NCBI RefSeq assembly: GCF_000717645.1
Contig: NZ_JNZZ01000002.1
Location: 434,001-498,000, forward strand
Source: Streptomyces californicus
GTDB lineage: Bacteria > Actinomycetota > Actinomycetes > Streptomycetales > Streptomycetaceae
Length of the DNA: 64,000 nucleotides
Direction: 5' to 3'
The position numbers were made by a program, and so were the translations under genes. Shown here piece after piece: positions 1 through 9,641 of the stretch (the first letter of the stretch is position 1; each line of letters starts with the position of its first letter). The notes beneath the pieces are model-generated. The model worked only from the letters and a program-made list of their open reading frames with translations, was not told the origin of the DNA and ran no database searches.

Positions 1-1053
<1,053 letters not shown>

Positions 1054-3183
1054 CTACCGGGTGCCGGACGCCGCGGACTCATGACCTGACGGGGCCTCGG
1101 CGCTCTCCCGGCTCAGCGCCCCGGGCCACCACGCCTTCGGCCCGATGTCCCGCACCAGCGCCGGGACCAGCAGCGACCGCACGACCAGAGTGTCCAGCAG
1201 GACGCCGAAGGCCACGATGAACGCGATCTGGAGCAGGAACGCCAGCGGGATCACGCCCAGTGCGGCGAAGGTGGCCGCCAGTACCACGCCCGCCGACGTG
1301 ATGACCCCGCCGGTCGTGGTGAGCCCCCGCAGGATGCCCTCCCGGGTGCCGTGCCGCAGCGACTCCTCGCGGACCCGGGACATCAGGAAGATGTTGTAGT
1401 CGACGCCCAGGGCGACCAGGAACACGAACCCGTACAGCGGAACCGACGAGTCCGTGCCGGTGAAGCCGAACACATGGGTGAAGACCAGCGCGGAGATGCC
1501 GAGGGTGGCGAGGAAGTTCAGCGCCACGGTCGCCACGAGCAGCACCGGCATCAGCAGCGACCGAAGCAGGAAGACCAGGATCACCAGGATGATCGCCAGC
1601 ACCACCGGCACGATCAGCATGCGGTCGTCCTCCGCCGTCCGCTGGGTGTCGTACTGCTGGGCGGTGTAGCCGCCGACCAGGGCATCCGACCCGGGGACCG
1701 CGTGGACGGCGGTGCGCAGCGCGGCCACCGCCTCCTTCGCGCCGTCGCTGTCGGCCGCGTCCTTGAGCGTCGCGTCGATCCGGACCCGGCCGTCCACGAC
1801 GAGGGGTTCGCCGCCGGGCCGGCCGCCCGCGCTCACCGGGGCGACCGAGGCCACTCCCTCGGTGCCTTCGGCGGCCTCGGTGACCTGGGGGAGCCGGTCG
1901 GCCGCGGCGATGATCACCGCCGGGTTGCCGGAACCGCCGGGGAAGTGCTCGCTCAGCGTCTCCTGGGCGGCCACGGACGGCGCGTCGTTGACGAAGATCT
2001 CGTCCAGCGGCACGCCCTTCGAGGTGAGGGTGGGGGCGAACGCGGCACAGGCGATCAGGGCGGCCAGGGTGATCGCCCACACCTTGCGGGGAGCCCGGTC
2101 GACGAGCGCCGCGACCCGGTGCCAGACGCCCCGGCCGCCGGACACCTGGTCCTCCGCGGGCTTGGGCTTCGCCGGCCAGTACGCCTTCCGGCCCAGCAGC
2201 ACCAGGGCGGCGGGCAGGAAGGTGAGGGCGCTCAGCACCGAGCAGACGATGCCGATCGCGCCCACCGGGCCGAGCGCCCGGTTGTTGGTCAGGTCGCTGA
2301 GCAGAAGGGCCAGCAGACCCGCCGCCACCGTCGCCGCGCTCGCGGTGATCGGTCCGAAGGACTCGCGCAGCGCGATGCGCATCGCGGTGAACCGGTCGCC
2401 GTGGACGGCCAGTTCCTCCCGGAACCGGGCGGTCAGCAGGAGCGCGTAGTCCGTCGCCGCGCCGATCACGAGGATCGACAGGATGCCCTGCACCTGGCCG
2501 TCCACGCGTACGACGTCGTGGTCGGCGAGGACGTAGACGACCGCGCAGGCCAGACCGAGGGCGAAGACCGCGCCGAGGATGATGACGAAGGGCAGCAGCA
2601 CACTGCGGTAGACCAGCAGCAGGATGACCAGCACGGTGATCAGCGCGACCCCGAGCAGCAGTCCGTCGATGCCGGCGAACGCGTCGGACAGGTCGGCCTG
2701 GCTGGCCGCCGGTCCCGCGAGCTGGACCGTCGTGCCGGACACGGCGGCGCCCGCCTTCTCGATCCGCTCCAGCACCGCGGGCAGTTCGTCCCCGAGGTCG
2801 GGGCTCAGCTGGACGATGCCCTGCAGCGCCCGGCCGTCCTCGGAGGGGAGGGCGGGCGAGGGCTTCCCTGCGACGCCCTCGCTCCCGGCGAGCGAGGCGA
2901 GGGCCCCGGTGGCCGCCTCCCGCTGCTCGTCGCCCACCGGCGTGTCCCGCTTCTGCGAGGTCCAGACCACGATGGCGGGGACGGTCTCGTTCTGCTGGAA
3001 CGCCTTCTGCGCGTCGATGACCTGTGTGGACTCGGCGTTCTGGGGAAGGAAAGCGGCCTGGTCGTTGGTGGCGACCTCGCCGAGCTTCCCGGCGTACGGG
3101 CCGAGCCCGCCGCCGACGCCGAGCCAGGCGATCAGCAGCACGACGGGGATCAGCCAGCGGAGTGGCCGTGCGGGGGTGGACAT
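1054..3183 (-). CDS. MMPL family transporter (RND-type exporter)
   Basis: 709 residues, the normal length of the single-subunit actinobacterial MMPL proteins. Two repeats each contain one leading helix, a soluble extracytoplasmic domain and a bundle of about five helices; the characteristic GxxxDY signatures are seen as GAATDYALLLTARFREE (near residue 245) and LGVDYNIFLMSRVREE (near 594), which supply the proton-relay Asp-Tyr pairs. MMPL proteins export lipids, siderophores or drugs using proton motive force. The gene lies directly downstream of a MarR-family regulator on the same strand, and a MarR-like imperfect palindrome sits between them, suggesting regulated drug or lipid efflux. The substrate cannot be inferred. 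Confidence 0.9.
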   Translation of the reverse strand: MSTPARPLRWLIPVVLLIAWLGVGGGLGPYAGKLGEVATNDQAAFLPQNAESTQVIDAQKAFQQNETVPAIVVWTSQKRDTPVGDEQREAATGALASLAGSEGVAGKPSPALPSEDGRALQGIVQLSPDLGDELPAVLERIEKAGAAVSGTTVQLAGPAASQADLSDAFAGIDGLLLGVALITVLVILLLVYRSVLLPFVIILGAVFALGLACAVVYVLADHDVVRVDGQVQGILSILVIGAATDYALLLTARFREELAVHGDRFTAMRIALRESFGPITASAATVAAGLLALLLSDLTNNRALGPVGAIGIVCSVLSALTFLPAALVLLGRKAYWPAKPKPAEDQVSGGRGVWHRVAALVDRAPRKVWAITLAALIACAAFAPTLTSKGVPLDEIFVNDAPSVAAQETLSEHFPGGSGNPAVIIAAADRLPQVTEAAEGTEGVASVAPVSAGGRPGGEPLVVDGRVRIDATLKDAADSDGAKEAVAALRTAVHAVPGSDALVGGYTAQQYDTQRTAEDDRMLIVPVVLAIILVILVFLLRSLLMPVLLVATVALNFLATLGISALVFTHVFGFTGTDSSVPLYGFVFLVALGVDYNIFLMSRVREESLRHGTREGILRGLTTTGGVITSAGVVLAATFAALGVIPLAFLLQIAFIVAFGVLLDTLVVRSLLVPALVRDIGPKAWWPGALSRESAEAPSGHESAASGTR

Positions 3184-3199
3184 GGGTCTCCCGGGGGTG

Positions 3200-3234
3200 G
3201 ATATATCTCAGCGGTTAACAATCTCAATCGTTGA
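3200..3234 (-). promoter_or_regulatory. promoter and MarR-type operator of the MMPL gene
   Basis: On the minus strand TTGAGA (3222-3227) and TATATC (3200-3205) form a -35/-10 pair with 16-base spacing, just upstream of the MMPL start. A 27-bp imperfect palindrome (3208-3234, 9 of 13 symmetric pairs matching, arms TCAACGATTGAGA and TCAGCGGTTAACA) covers the -35 and spacer, where binding of the neighbouring MarR protein would block RNA polymerase. AT content is much higher than the surroundings. Confidence 0.55.
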
Positions 3235-3327
3235 AATACATTACGGGACGGGTCGTCGGCCGAACCGCACGGGGGTGGGTGCACGTGGAACCGTCCCCTT
3301 CATGGACGCACCACGCGGGGCGGAACG

Positions 3328-3828
3328 TCAGCGACGCGCCGGGGGCAGCTCCGCGAGTTCCTCGTTCATCGCGGCGAGGAAGCGCAGGACGGTGGTCAGC
3401 TCCCCCTCGCTGAAGCGGGCCCTGGCCCGCGTCGTGGCCTCGGCCAGCGGCATGAAGAAGTCGCGGGCGGCGGTGCGCGCGCTCGGCTCGTAGTGCACGT
3501 GCACCACCCGGCGGTCGGCGCTCTCCCGCGCCCGCCGGATGTGACCCGCCCGCTCCAGCCGGTCCAGGCAGGCCGTCACCGCGCCCGACGTGAGCCCCAG
3601 ATGCTCACGCAGCGCACCCGGGGTGAGGGGTGAGGGCGCGTCCAGGATGGCGGCGAGCGCGCTCACGTCCGTGGGGTGCAGATGCTGGTGCGCCGCGAAA
3701 CCGTGGGTCATCCGGTTGATCTCGCCGTTCATCCGGCGCAGCTCCACCGCGAACGCCTGGAGGTCGGCGAGCCCCGCCTCGGGGGGTGAGGCGGGGCTCC
3801 GGGGCGTTCGGTCGTCGGCGCTGGTCAC
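3328..3828 (-). CDS. MarR family transcriptional regulator
   Basis: 166 residues with GTG start. The winged-helix core is visible: LTPGALREHLGLTSGAVTACLDRLERAGHIRRARESADRRVVHVHYEP (about residues 72-120), with the typical DRR wing, flanked by dimerisation helices. It lies 144 bases upstream of the MMPL exporter on the same strand with a palindromic site between them, the usual arrangement of a MarR repressor of an efflux gene. The ligand is unknown. Confidence 0.88.
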   Translation of the reverse strand: MTSADDRTPRSPASPPEAGLADLQAFAVELRRMNGEINRMTHGFAAHQHLHPTDVSALAAILDAPSPLTPGALREHLGLTSGAVTACLDRLERAGHIRRARESADRRVVHVHYEPSARTAARDFFMPLAEATTRARARFSEGELTTVLRFLAAMNEELAELPPARR

Positions 3829-3950
3829 GCCCTCAGCGTATAGAACAACCGCTCGCGGGCCATGCCCGGACCGGCGCGCGATCCGGGCGCGGACCGGTGG
3901 CCGTCCCTGTCCCGGCCCGCGGCCGCGAGTGGCGCCACGGCCGTCACCGG

Positions 3951-3998
3951 GACGGCTCCGAACCGGTCGGCGGCGGTGCCGACCAGCTCGGAGCCGTC
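3951..3998 (-). terminator. terminator hairpin downstream of the fasciclin gene
   Basis: Arms GACGGCTCCGA (3951-3961) and its complement (3988-3998), extended inside by GGTCGGC/GCCGACC. It lies 30 bases past the stop of the fasciclin-domain gene. Confidence 0.6.
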
Positions 3999-4027
3999 CC
4001 GGCGAACCGGCGGCGGTGGCGCCTGGG

Positions 4028-4609
4028 TCAGGACGACGGCGGCATGAGCACCGTGTCGACCAGGTTCACCGTGGCGTTGGCCGTCGGTACGTTGCCGCAG
4101 ACGATCTTCGAGGAGTCGTTCACCGTGAACTCGGTGCCCGAGCCCTTCGTCGTCAGTTCGCTGCCCTCCAGCGTCTTGAACGTGCCGTTCTCCATCTGCT
4201 GGGTCGTGACCTTCTCGCCCACCACGTGGTACGTCAGCACCTTGGTGAGCTCGGCCTTGTTGTTGAGCAGCGCGTCCAGGTCCGCCTTCGGGATCTTCTC
4301 GAACGCGGCGTTGGTCGGCGCGAACACCGTGATGTCCTTCGCGTTGTTCAGCGTGTCGACCAGACCCGCCTTCTTCACCGCGCTGACGAGGGTGGAGAGT
4401 TCGGGATTGTTCGAGGCCGCGGTGGCCACCGGGTCCTTCGCCATGCCCTCCAGGCTGCCCGCGCCCTCCTTCGGCACGGAGGAACAGGCGGGGCCGTACG
4501 GTTCGGCGGGCGCTTCCGCCTGGGCCTGCGGAGCGAAGAACGCCAGGGAGGCGGGGAAGGCGAGTGCGGCGGCGGCCGCGGCGGTGCGCTGCAGACGGGT
4601 GATCGTCAT
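4028..4609 (-). CDS. secreted fasciclin (FAS1) domain protein
   Basis: 193 residues. A Sec signal peptide with hydrophobic core (about residues 10-27) and a cleavage site near AQA-EA is followed by one FAS1 domain of about 140 residues, with the H1 and H2 motifs TVFAPTNAAFEKIP and KVLTYHVVGEKVT, ending NLVDTVLMPP. FAS1 domains mediate cell-surface adhesion. The ATG at 4609 has GGAGGAGA upstream; longer in-frame readings have no homology. The gene is divergent from a DUF1206 membrane protein, and the shared promoter region holds an 11-bp direct repeat (4699-4720) also present in front of the MerR-type gene at 6.6 kb. Confidence 0.88.
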   Translation of the reverse strand: MTITRLQRTAAAAAALAFPASLAFFAPQAQAEAPAEPYGPACSSVPKEGAGSLEGMAKDPVATAASNNPELSTLVSAVKKAGLVDTLNNAKDITVFAPTNAAFEKIPKADLDALLNNKAELTKVLTYHVVGEKVTTQQMENGTFKTLEGSELTTKGSGTEFTVNDSSKIVCGNVPTANATVNLVDTVLMPPSS

Positions 4610-4698
4610 GATGTCTCCTCCGGATGTCCCTCCGGGCGAGCGGGGGATGGTCTTCTCTGTCCCCTCCACGCTGACGTGCGTTCGCCCGGCGCGCCTGC

Positions 4699-4720
4699 CG
4701 CGTCGTTTCTGCGTCGAAAG
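4699..4720 (+). promoter_or_regulatory. 11-bp direct repeat, candidate MerR/CarH-type operator (copy 1)
   Basis: CGCGTCGTTTC immediately followed by TGCGTCGAAAG: two head-to-tail 11-bp units between the divergent fasciclin and DUF1206 genes. The same arrangement occurs at 6584-6605. Related TGCGTTCG occurs exactly two periods upstream (4677). 11-bp head-to-tail repeats are the operator form described for CarH, a MerR-B12 regulator. Confidence 0.45.
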
Positions 4721-4829
4721 GGGCCGCCGTGCGGAGCGTGCGTGACGCCGGTGGCGGCGGGCGCCGCGGGGGAGAGGAGTTCCGGTCCGGACCTGACATC
4801 GAATGCCCGCACCGGGGCAATGGGATGAC

Positions 4830-5669
4830 ATGAATACCCGTTCAGTAGCAGCGCAGGGAAGCGGTCGCGCCAGAAGAGCCGCGAACAGCAAGGCGGTCGA
4901 GGTCGGCGCCCGCGCCGGGTTCGGCGCCCGGGGCGCGATCTACGTCCTGGTGGGCGTCCTCGCCCTGCAGATCGCGTTGTCCGGCGGTGGGAAGCAGGCC
5001 GACCGGGGCGGCGCCATCGCCGAGATATCCGAGAAGCCCTTCGGCAAGGTCCTGCTGTGGGTGCTCGGCATCGCCCTGGTGGGGATGGCCCTGTGGAGGC
5101 TGTCCGAGGCGCTCTTCGGCTCCGCCGGGCCGGACGGGCACAAGCCCACGAAGCGGGCCATGGCGGCCGGCCGGTCCATCTTCTACGGATTCGTCGCCTA
5201 CTCCGTCCTGTCCTTCGCCGCCGGCGACTCGGGCAGCGGCGGCGGCTCGTCCGACAAGCAGTCCCAGGACGTCACCGCGATGGCCCTCGGCTGGCCCGGC
5301 GGTCAGTGGATCGTCGGGATCGGCGGCATCGGTGTGGCCGGTGCGGGCGTCTGGATCGCGGTCCGCGCGATCATGCGCAAGTACCAGAAGCACCTGAAGA
5401 TGTCCGAGATGTCAAAGAAGGTCCGTCAGGCGGTCGACTTCACCGGGGTCTTCGGCGGTACGGCGCGCGGCATCGTCTTCGCCACGGCGGGCGGATTCGC
5501 CGTGGCGGCCGCGGTCAAGCACCAGCCCGACCAGTCGAAGGGCATGGACGACACGCTGCGGTCCTTCACCGACACCCCGGCCGGCCCGTGGCTGCTGGTG
5601 GTGATCGCCCTCGGGCTCGTCGCGTTCGGCGTGTTCTCCTGGGCCAACGCCCGCTACCGCAAGGTCTGA
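4830..5669 (+). CDS. DUF1206 family membrane protein
   Basis: 279 residues with three internally similar two-helix units, each opening with a pattern like ARAGFGARGAIYVLVGVLALQIA (about 27-49), AAGRSIFYGFVAYSVLSFAAG (about 110-130) and FTGVFGGTARGIVFATAGGFAVAAAV (about 205-230), the architecture of DUF1206. Function unknown. The ATG at 4830 is chosen because homology starts soon after; an in-frame ATG at 4803 is possible and neither has a strong ribosome binding site. Divergent from the fasciclin gene. Confidence 0.82.
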   Translation: MNTRSVAAQGSGRARRAANSKAVEVGARAGFGARGAIYVLVGVLALQIALSGGGKQADRGGAIAEISEKPFGKVLLWVLGIALVGMALWRLSEALFGSAGPDGHKPTKRAMAAGRSIFYGFVAYSVLSFAAGDSGSGGGSSDKQSQDVTAMALGWPGGQWIVGIGGIGVAGAGVWIAVRAIMRKYQKHLKMSEMSKKVRQAVDFTGVFGGTARGIVFATAGGFAVAAAVKHQPDQSKGMDDTLRSFTDTPAGPWLLVVIALGLVAFGVFSWANARYRKV

Positions 5670-5721
5670 GACCGCACCGACGCGCCCGCCACTCGGCGTA
5701 CACAGACGTTTCTGAACGGGT

Positions 5722-5755
5722 CCGGCCGCCGGAGCACATATGCTCCGGCGGCCGG
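5722..5755 (+). terminator. terminator hairpin downstream of DUF1206 gene
   Basis: Perfect 15-bp arms CCGGCCGCCGGAGCA / TGCTCCGGCGGCCGG around the loop CATA, about 50 bases after the stop codon and before the oppositely oriented DUF4383 gene. Confidence 0.75.
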
Positions 5756-5876
5756 TTCGTCGTGTCGTGCGGGGCCGGTCTGCCTCGCGCGCGGTCCGCT
5801 ACGCGCGGCGGGTCAGCCGCCGAGCCCTCGTGCGTCCGGGGGACTCACCCGCCGATCCGCCGGGCGTCCGGGTGGT

Positions 5877-6401
5877 TCACCCGCCGATCCTGCCGCCCGC
5901 CACCGCGCTCCTGCGGGCCGCCGCGGCCTCCTGCTCGGCCTGCTCCGGGTGGCGGCGGCGCCAGTACGGATTGTCGTGCGGCAGCCCGCCGGTCACCCGT
6001 CCGTACATCCCGAACGTGAGGATCAGAAGCCCCATCACGAAGCTGAAGATGACGTTCGGCATACCGAAGTCCAGGATGTTCGCGGGCCGGTCCAGGATGA
6101 AGATGTGCACGAAGCCGCTGAGGACGAAGAGCGTGCCGATCGTCATGTTGAGGGTGGAGGCGACGTTGCCGCCCACGAAGGCTCCGGCGATCAGCAGCCC
6201 GCCGACGACCACCGAGATCAGGCTGAGCAGCCCGTTGGTGGACAGCCCGGCGATGCTGTCGCCGCTGGTGTCGAAGAAGCTCAGCTGCTGGGTGAAGCCG
6301 AGGATGCCGAAGGTCAGCAGAATGGCGCCGCACAGCCCCGCGCCGATCCGGTACACCTTCGCCAGCCGGTGATCGACGGGGAGTTCGTCGCTCAGTTTCA
6401 T
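5877..6401 (-). CDS. DUF4383 family membrane protein
   Basis: 174 residues, four hydrophobic segments (about 20-38, 55-75, 82-102, 113-135). The reading VDHRLAKVYRIGAGLCGAILLTFGILGF and the tail TGGLPHDNPYWRRRHPEQ fit the DUF4383 family of small four-helix proteins. Function unknown; family members in actinobacteria are often neighbours of stress and envelope genes. ATG at 6401 is preceded by GGAAGGAG. Divergent from the MerR-B12 gene; the shared region contains a 12-bp-arm palindrome and the 11-bp direct repeat. Confidence 0.82.
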   Translation of the reverse strand: MKLSDELPVDHRLAKVYRIGAGLCGAILLTFGILGFTQQLSFFDTSGDSIAGLSTNGLLSLISVVVGGLLIAGAFVGGNVASTLNMTIGTLFVLSGFVHIFILDRPANILDFGMPNVIFSFVMGLLILTFGMYGRVTGGLPHDNPYWRRRHPEQAEQEAAAARRSAVAGGRIGG

Positions 6402-6449
6402 GACCGTCTCCTTCCATCCCGCACGCGCGGGGTCCGTACGGGGGTCGCA

Positions 6450-6476
6450 TCCGTACGGGAGTTTCTCCCGTACGGA
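6450..6476. promoter_or_regulatory. perfect inverted repeat upstream of DUF4383 gene
   Basis: Arms TCCGTACGGGAG and CTCCCGTACGGA with TTT between them; an additional half copy TCCGTACGGG lies at 6433-6442. It sits 50-75 bases upstream of the DUF4383 start, so it could be an operator or a hairpin in its 5' leader. Confidence 0.4.
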
Positions 6477-6583
6477 CCGGGAGAGCGCCGCCCGCATGGC
6501 TCGGGCGGACGCGGCCCCGGGCGCGAAGGCAGCAGGCCACGCGCTCTCCCTCAGCGAACCGCTCCACCGGTCACCGGGCAACA

Positions 6584-6605
6584 TGCGTCGTTTTTGCGTC
6601 GTATG
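6584..6605 (+). promoter_or_regulatory. 11-bp direct repeat, candidate MerR/CarH-type operator (copy 2)
   Basis: TGCGTCGTTTT immediately followed by TGCGTCGTATG, ending 8 bases before the start codon of the MerR-B12 gene at 6614. Unit length and sequence match the copy at 4699-4720 (TGCGTCG core at an 11-base period). The position suggests autoregulation. Confidence 0.5.
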
Positions 6606-6613
6606 GTGGATTT

Positions 6614-7579
6614 ATGGATCCGACAGGCGAGCTGCTTCCGGAGGCCCCGCCGGAAGGCGGCCTGACCACCGGCGCGGTGGCCCGCCTCCTGGGCGTCGCG
6701 CCCACCACGCTGCGCTCCTGGGACCGTCGCTACGGCCTCGGCCCGGCGACGCGGGAGGGCGGCCGGCACCGCCGCTGGACCGCCGCCGACATCACCGTCC
6801 TGCGCGCCATGTGCCGGCTCACGAGCGAGGGCCTCCCGCCCGGCGAGGCCGCCCGGACCGTCCTCGCGGGCACGGTCTCGTCCGGCCCGGTCCCGGCTCC
6901 GGCCGCACGGCGGGCCCCCGGCCGGGCCCCGTCGGACGCGGCCCGCCGTGACTGCCGCGGCCTGGCGCGCGCGGCGGCCCGACTGGACGGGCGGGCCATG
7001 GACGAACTGCTCGCGGCGGCCCTCGACCGGTACGGCCTGCCCGCCGCGTGGGACGAGGTGATCATGCCCGTACTGCACGCGGTGGGGCGCAGGTGGGAGT
7101 CGGCGGGGGAGCGGTACATCGAAGTCGAGCACCTGCTGTCGTGGCACGTCTCCGGAGCGCTGCGCAGGGTGTCGGCGCAGCCGCCCCCGCACGTGCCGGG
7201 CGCGGGGCTCTCCCTGCTCGCCTGCGTGCCCGGCGAGACCCATTCGCTGGCTCTGGAGGCGCTCGCCGCCACGCTGACCCGCCAGGGTCTGCCCGTCGGC
7301 ATGTTCGGCGCGACGCTGCCCGTCGCGGCGCTGGTGGAGGCGGTCCGCCGCACCGGGCCGGACGCGGTGGTGCTCTGGGCGCAGTCCGCCGAGACGGCGA
7401 GCCCTACGCCGGTGGCCCGGGTGGAGGCCGTCGAATGGGGCGTGCGGGGCGCGCGCCGCCGGCCCGCCGTCCTGGTCGCCGGGCCGGGCTGGGCCGGGCG
7501 ACGGCCGCCGGGGGCCCGGCACCTCTCCGGGCTCGCCCACGCCGTGGACGTACTGGCCACGGGGGCCGCCGTCCGATAG
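6614..7579 (+). CDS. MerR family regulator with B12-binding domains (CarH/LitR-like)
   Basis: 321 residues. Residues about 16-85 are a MerR winged helix (LTTGAVARLLGVAPTTLRSWDRRYGL). About 110-200 is a four-helix B12-binding-2 domain with GRRWESAGERYIEVEHLLSWH, close to the W-x9-EH adenosylcobalamin-capping motif of CarH but with one extra residue. About 205-315 is a Rossmann-like B12-binding domain in which the cobalt-binding ExHxxG motif reads ETHSLA: the histidine is kept, the glycine is alanine. CarH/LitR proteins are light-responsive, adenosylcobalamin-dependent repressors. Whether this one binds B12 is open. It probably controls itself and the neighbouring DUF4383, DUF1206 and fasciclin genes through the shared 11-bp repeats. 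Confidence 0.82.
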   Translation: MDPTGELLPEAPPEGGLTTGAVARLLGVAPTTLRSWDRRYGLGPATREGGRHRRWTAADITVLRAMCRLTSEGLPPGEAARTVLAGTVSSGPVPAPAARRAPGRAPSDAARRDCRGLARAAARLDGRAMDELLAAALDRYGLPAAWDEVIMPVLHAVGRRWESAGERYIEVEHLLSWHVSGALRRVSAQPPPHVPGAGLSLLACVPGETHSLALEALAATLTRQGLPVGMFGATLPVAALVEAVRRTGPDAVVLWAQSAETASPTPVARVEAVEWGVRGARRRPAVLVAGPGWAGRRPPGARHLSGLAHAVDVLATGAAVR

Positions 7580-7710
7580 GCGTACCCGTTCGGTGGCCGG
7601 GTGGCAGGCGAACCTGTGCGGGGGCCGGGCGACCGCCGGAAGCACGTCGCGGCGCGGCCACGGGGAAGGGCGTCGTGGGCTCCGTGAGGCGGATTCCGCC
7701 CCTGCCCTCC

Positions 7711-8919
7711 TCAGCGCAGGAAGTCCGCGAGCCCCGTCAGGAGCCGGTCCACGTCCTCCGTGTCGTTGTACGCGGACAGTCCCACGCGCAGCCCGCCGGT
7801 CTCGGCGAGCCCCAGGTGCCGGGACGCCTCCAGGGCGTAGAAGGAGCCGGCGGGCGCGTGCACCCCGGTGCGGGCGAGGAAGCGGTAGGCGTCGGCGGGA
7901 TCGCGCCCTTCGAAGGTGAGCAGCAGAGTGGGGGTGCGCTCGGCGGCCCGGGAGCGCACGGTCACCCCTTCGAGGCCGCCCACCGCCCGCTCGACCCGCT
8001 CCCGCAGCGCGCTCTCGTGGGCGTCGATCGCCGCGTACGCCGACCGCAGCCGCGCGGGGCGTGTGCCCGCCGCGTCGGCGTCCGGGCCCAGGGAGGCGAT
8101 GAAGTCCACCGCCGCACTGGTCCCCGCCATCATCTCGTAGGGCAGCGTGCCCAGTTCGAAGCGCTCCGGTACGGCGTCGGTGGACGGGGCCAGCTTGTCC
8201 GGGTGGAGCGTGCCGAGCAGTTCGGGGCGGGCGGCGAGCACGCCGTGGTGGGGGCCGAAGAACTTGTACGGGGAGCACACGAAGAAGTCCGCGCCGAGCC
8301 GCTCCACGTCCACCGCGTGGTGGGCCGTGAGATGGACCCCGTCCACGTAGAGCAGCGCCCCGGCCCGGTGGACGAGTTCGGCGATGGCCGGGATGTCCGG
8401 CCGCGTCCCGATCAGGTTCGACGCGCCGGTCACCGCGACCACCCGGGTCCGGTCGGTGAGGTGGGCGGCGACGGCCTCCGGCGACAGCTCTCCGGTCACC
8501 GGGTCGAAGTCGGCCATGCGCACGTTCGCCCCTGCCGTTTCGGCCGCCCGCAACCACGGGCGGATGTTGGCGTCGTGGTCCAGCCGGCTGACCACCACCT
8601 CGTCGCCCGGACTCCATCCCCGGGCCAGGGTGCGCGAGAAGTCGAAGGTGAGCTGGGTGGCGCTGCGGCCGAAGACGATCCCGCCCGGGTCGGCGCCCAG
8701 CAGGTCCGCCATCGCCTGCCGGAACCCGAGGACGATCTCCTCCGCGTTGACCTCGCCGGGCAGCCCCGTGCCCCGGATCGACAGGGGTGCGCTCATCGCC
8801 GCACTGATCGCGGCGACGACGGAGGCGGGGGTCTGGGTGCCGCCCGGACCGTCGAAGTGGGCGGTACCGGATCGCAGGGAAGGGAACTGCGCGCGCACCG
8901 CGCGGACGTCGTACGACAA
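7711..8919 (-). CDS. cysteine desulfurase-like class V aminotransferase
   Basis: 402 residues from a TTG start at 8919, which has GAGGAG seven bases upstream; longer in-frame readings give only low-complexity arginine/proline sequence. A PLP type I fold of the SufS/NifS-like subfamily: VRAQFPSLRSGTAHFDGPGGTQ at the N-terminus, LDHDANIRPWLRAAE, VTGASNLIGTRPDI, LYVDGVHLTAHHAVD, and the Schiff-base lysine K219 in SPYKFFGPHHG. The C-terminal active-site cysteine loop of true desulfurases is not evident, so the reaction is uncertain (cysteine desulfurase-like, possibly lyase or epimerase-type activity). Convergent with the MerR gene. Confidence 0.85.
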   Translation of the reverse strand: MSYDVRAVRAQFPSLRSGTAHFDGPGGTQTPASVVAAISAAMSAPLSIRGTGLPGEVNAEEIVLGFRQAMADLLGADPGGIVFGRSATQLTFDFSRTLARGWSPGDEVVVSRLDHDANIRPWLRAAETAGANVRMADFDPVTGELSPEAVAAHLTDRTRVVAVTGASNLIGTRPDIPAIAELVHRAGALLYVDGVHLTAHHAVDVERLGADFFVCSPYKFFGPHHGVLAARPELLGTLHPDKLAPSTDAVPERFELGTLPYEMMAGTSAAVDFIASLGPDADAAGTRPARLRSAYAAIDAHESALRERVERAVGGLEGVTVRSRAAERTPTLLLTFEGRDPADAYRFLARTGVHAPAGSFYALEASRHLGLAETGGLRVGLSAYNDTEDVDRLLTGLADFLR

Positions 8920-9641
8920 GGAGGCTCCTCGGTTCGGCCGGACTTCGCTGCCGGACCGCGTACCGGGCCGGGTGCCGGACGGCGCGCCGGGCCGCGCTCC
9001 GGACTCGCCGCGATCATCGCAGGGCGGGAGGCCCGGCGGAAGGCGCGGGGGTAGCGGCCGCGGCCGGGGAAGCGGGGCCGTCCGAACGGCCCGCGAGCGG
9101 GGGCGCGGGCCGGGGGCGGCTCGACGGGGAACCGCGGGGGGCCGTCGGGCCGGTGGAGGGCTCCGGCGAAGGGTTCTGGCGAAGCTCCGGTGGAGCGCTT
9201 TTCGCGCGCCCTGTTCGCGCGGGCGCACTGCCCCTGGGAAATGCGTGCGCCTCCGCGCTCATAGGTAGTCCCAGGCGTGCGTGAATACGCCGTTTTGTGT
9301 TGTGTGGATAATCCTACTAAGGAATGTCCCGCCCAGTGAATGCGCCTCGGCCGTGCGATATGCCGACGCGTCGCCGAGTGGAGAAAGCGTCCGGATATTT
9401 TGATGAGCAAGTGGTGGTTAAAGCCTGGCGATCGGGAAATAGATGATCTGGGCCGATGGGGTCAGGGGGGCATCGGTTCACGTCACGGCCGGAATGATCC
9501 GAAGCCGGGCGTCGGGAATCGGTCAGTGTGGTGCCCCTGACCGCCGTGCCGGACATCGTCTCTCACCAACAGGTATGACCTGCGGTGACGCGATGCGGCG
9601 GCCTCTCTCCCCCAGGCAGGAACTCTCGTGGAGGGTCACCG
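8920..9641. other. 722-bp intergenic region upstream of the PTM cluster
   Basis: The left half (to about 9240) is GC-rich low-complexity sequence with the direct repeat TTCGCGCG near 9200. The right half (about 9250-9480) is much more AT-rich than anything else nearby, including GTGTGGATAATCC near 9305 and GGTTAAAGCC near 9418, and is the likely promoter/leader region of ftdA. No protein-coding gene is supported here. Confidence 0.5.

Noticed and set aside
9300..9430. Horizontal transfer boundary because of the AT-rich stretch before ftdA
   Set aside because: No repeats, integrase or tRNA are nearby, and AT-rich promoter space is normal in front of Streptomyces biosynthetic operons.
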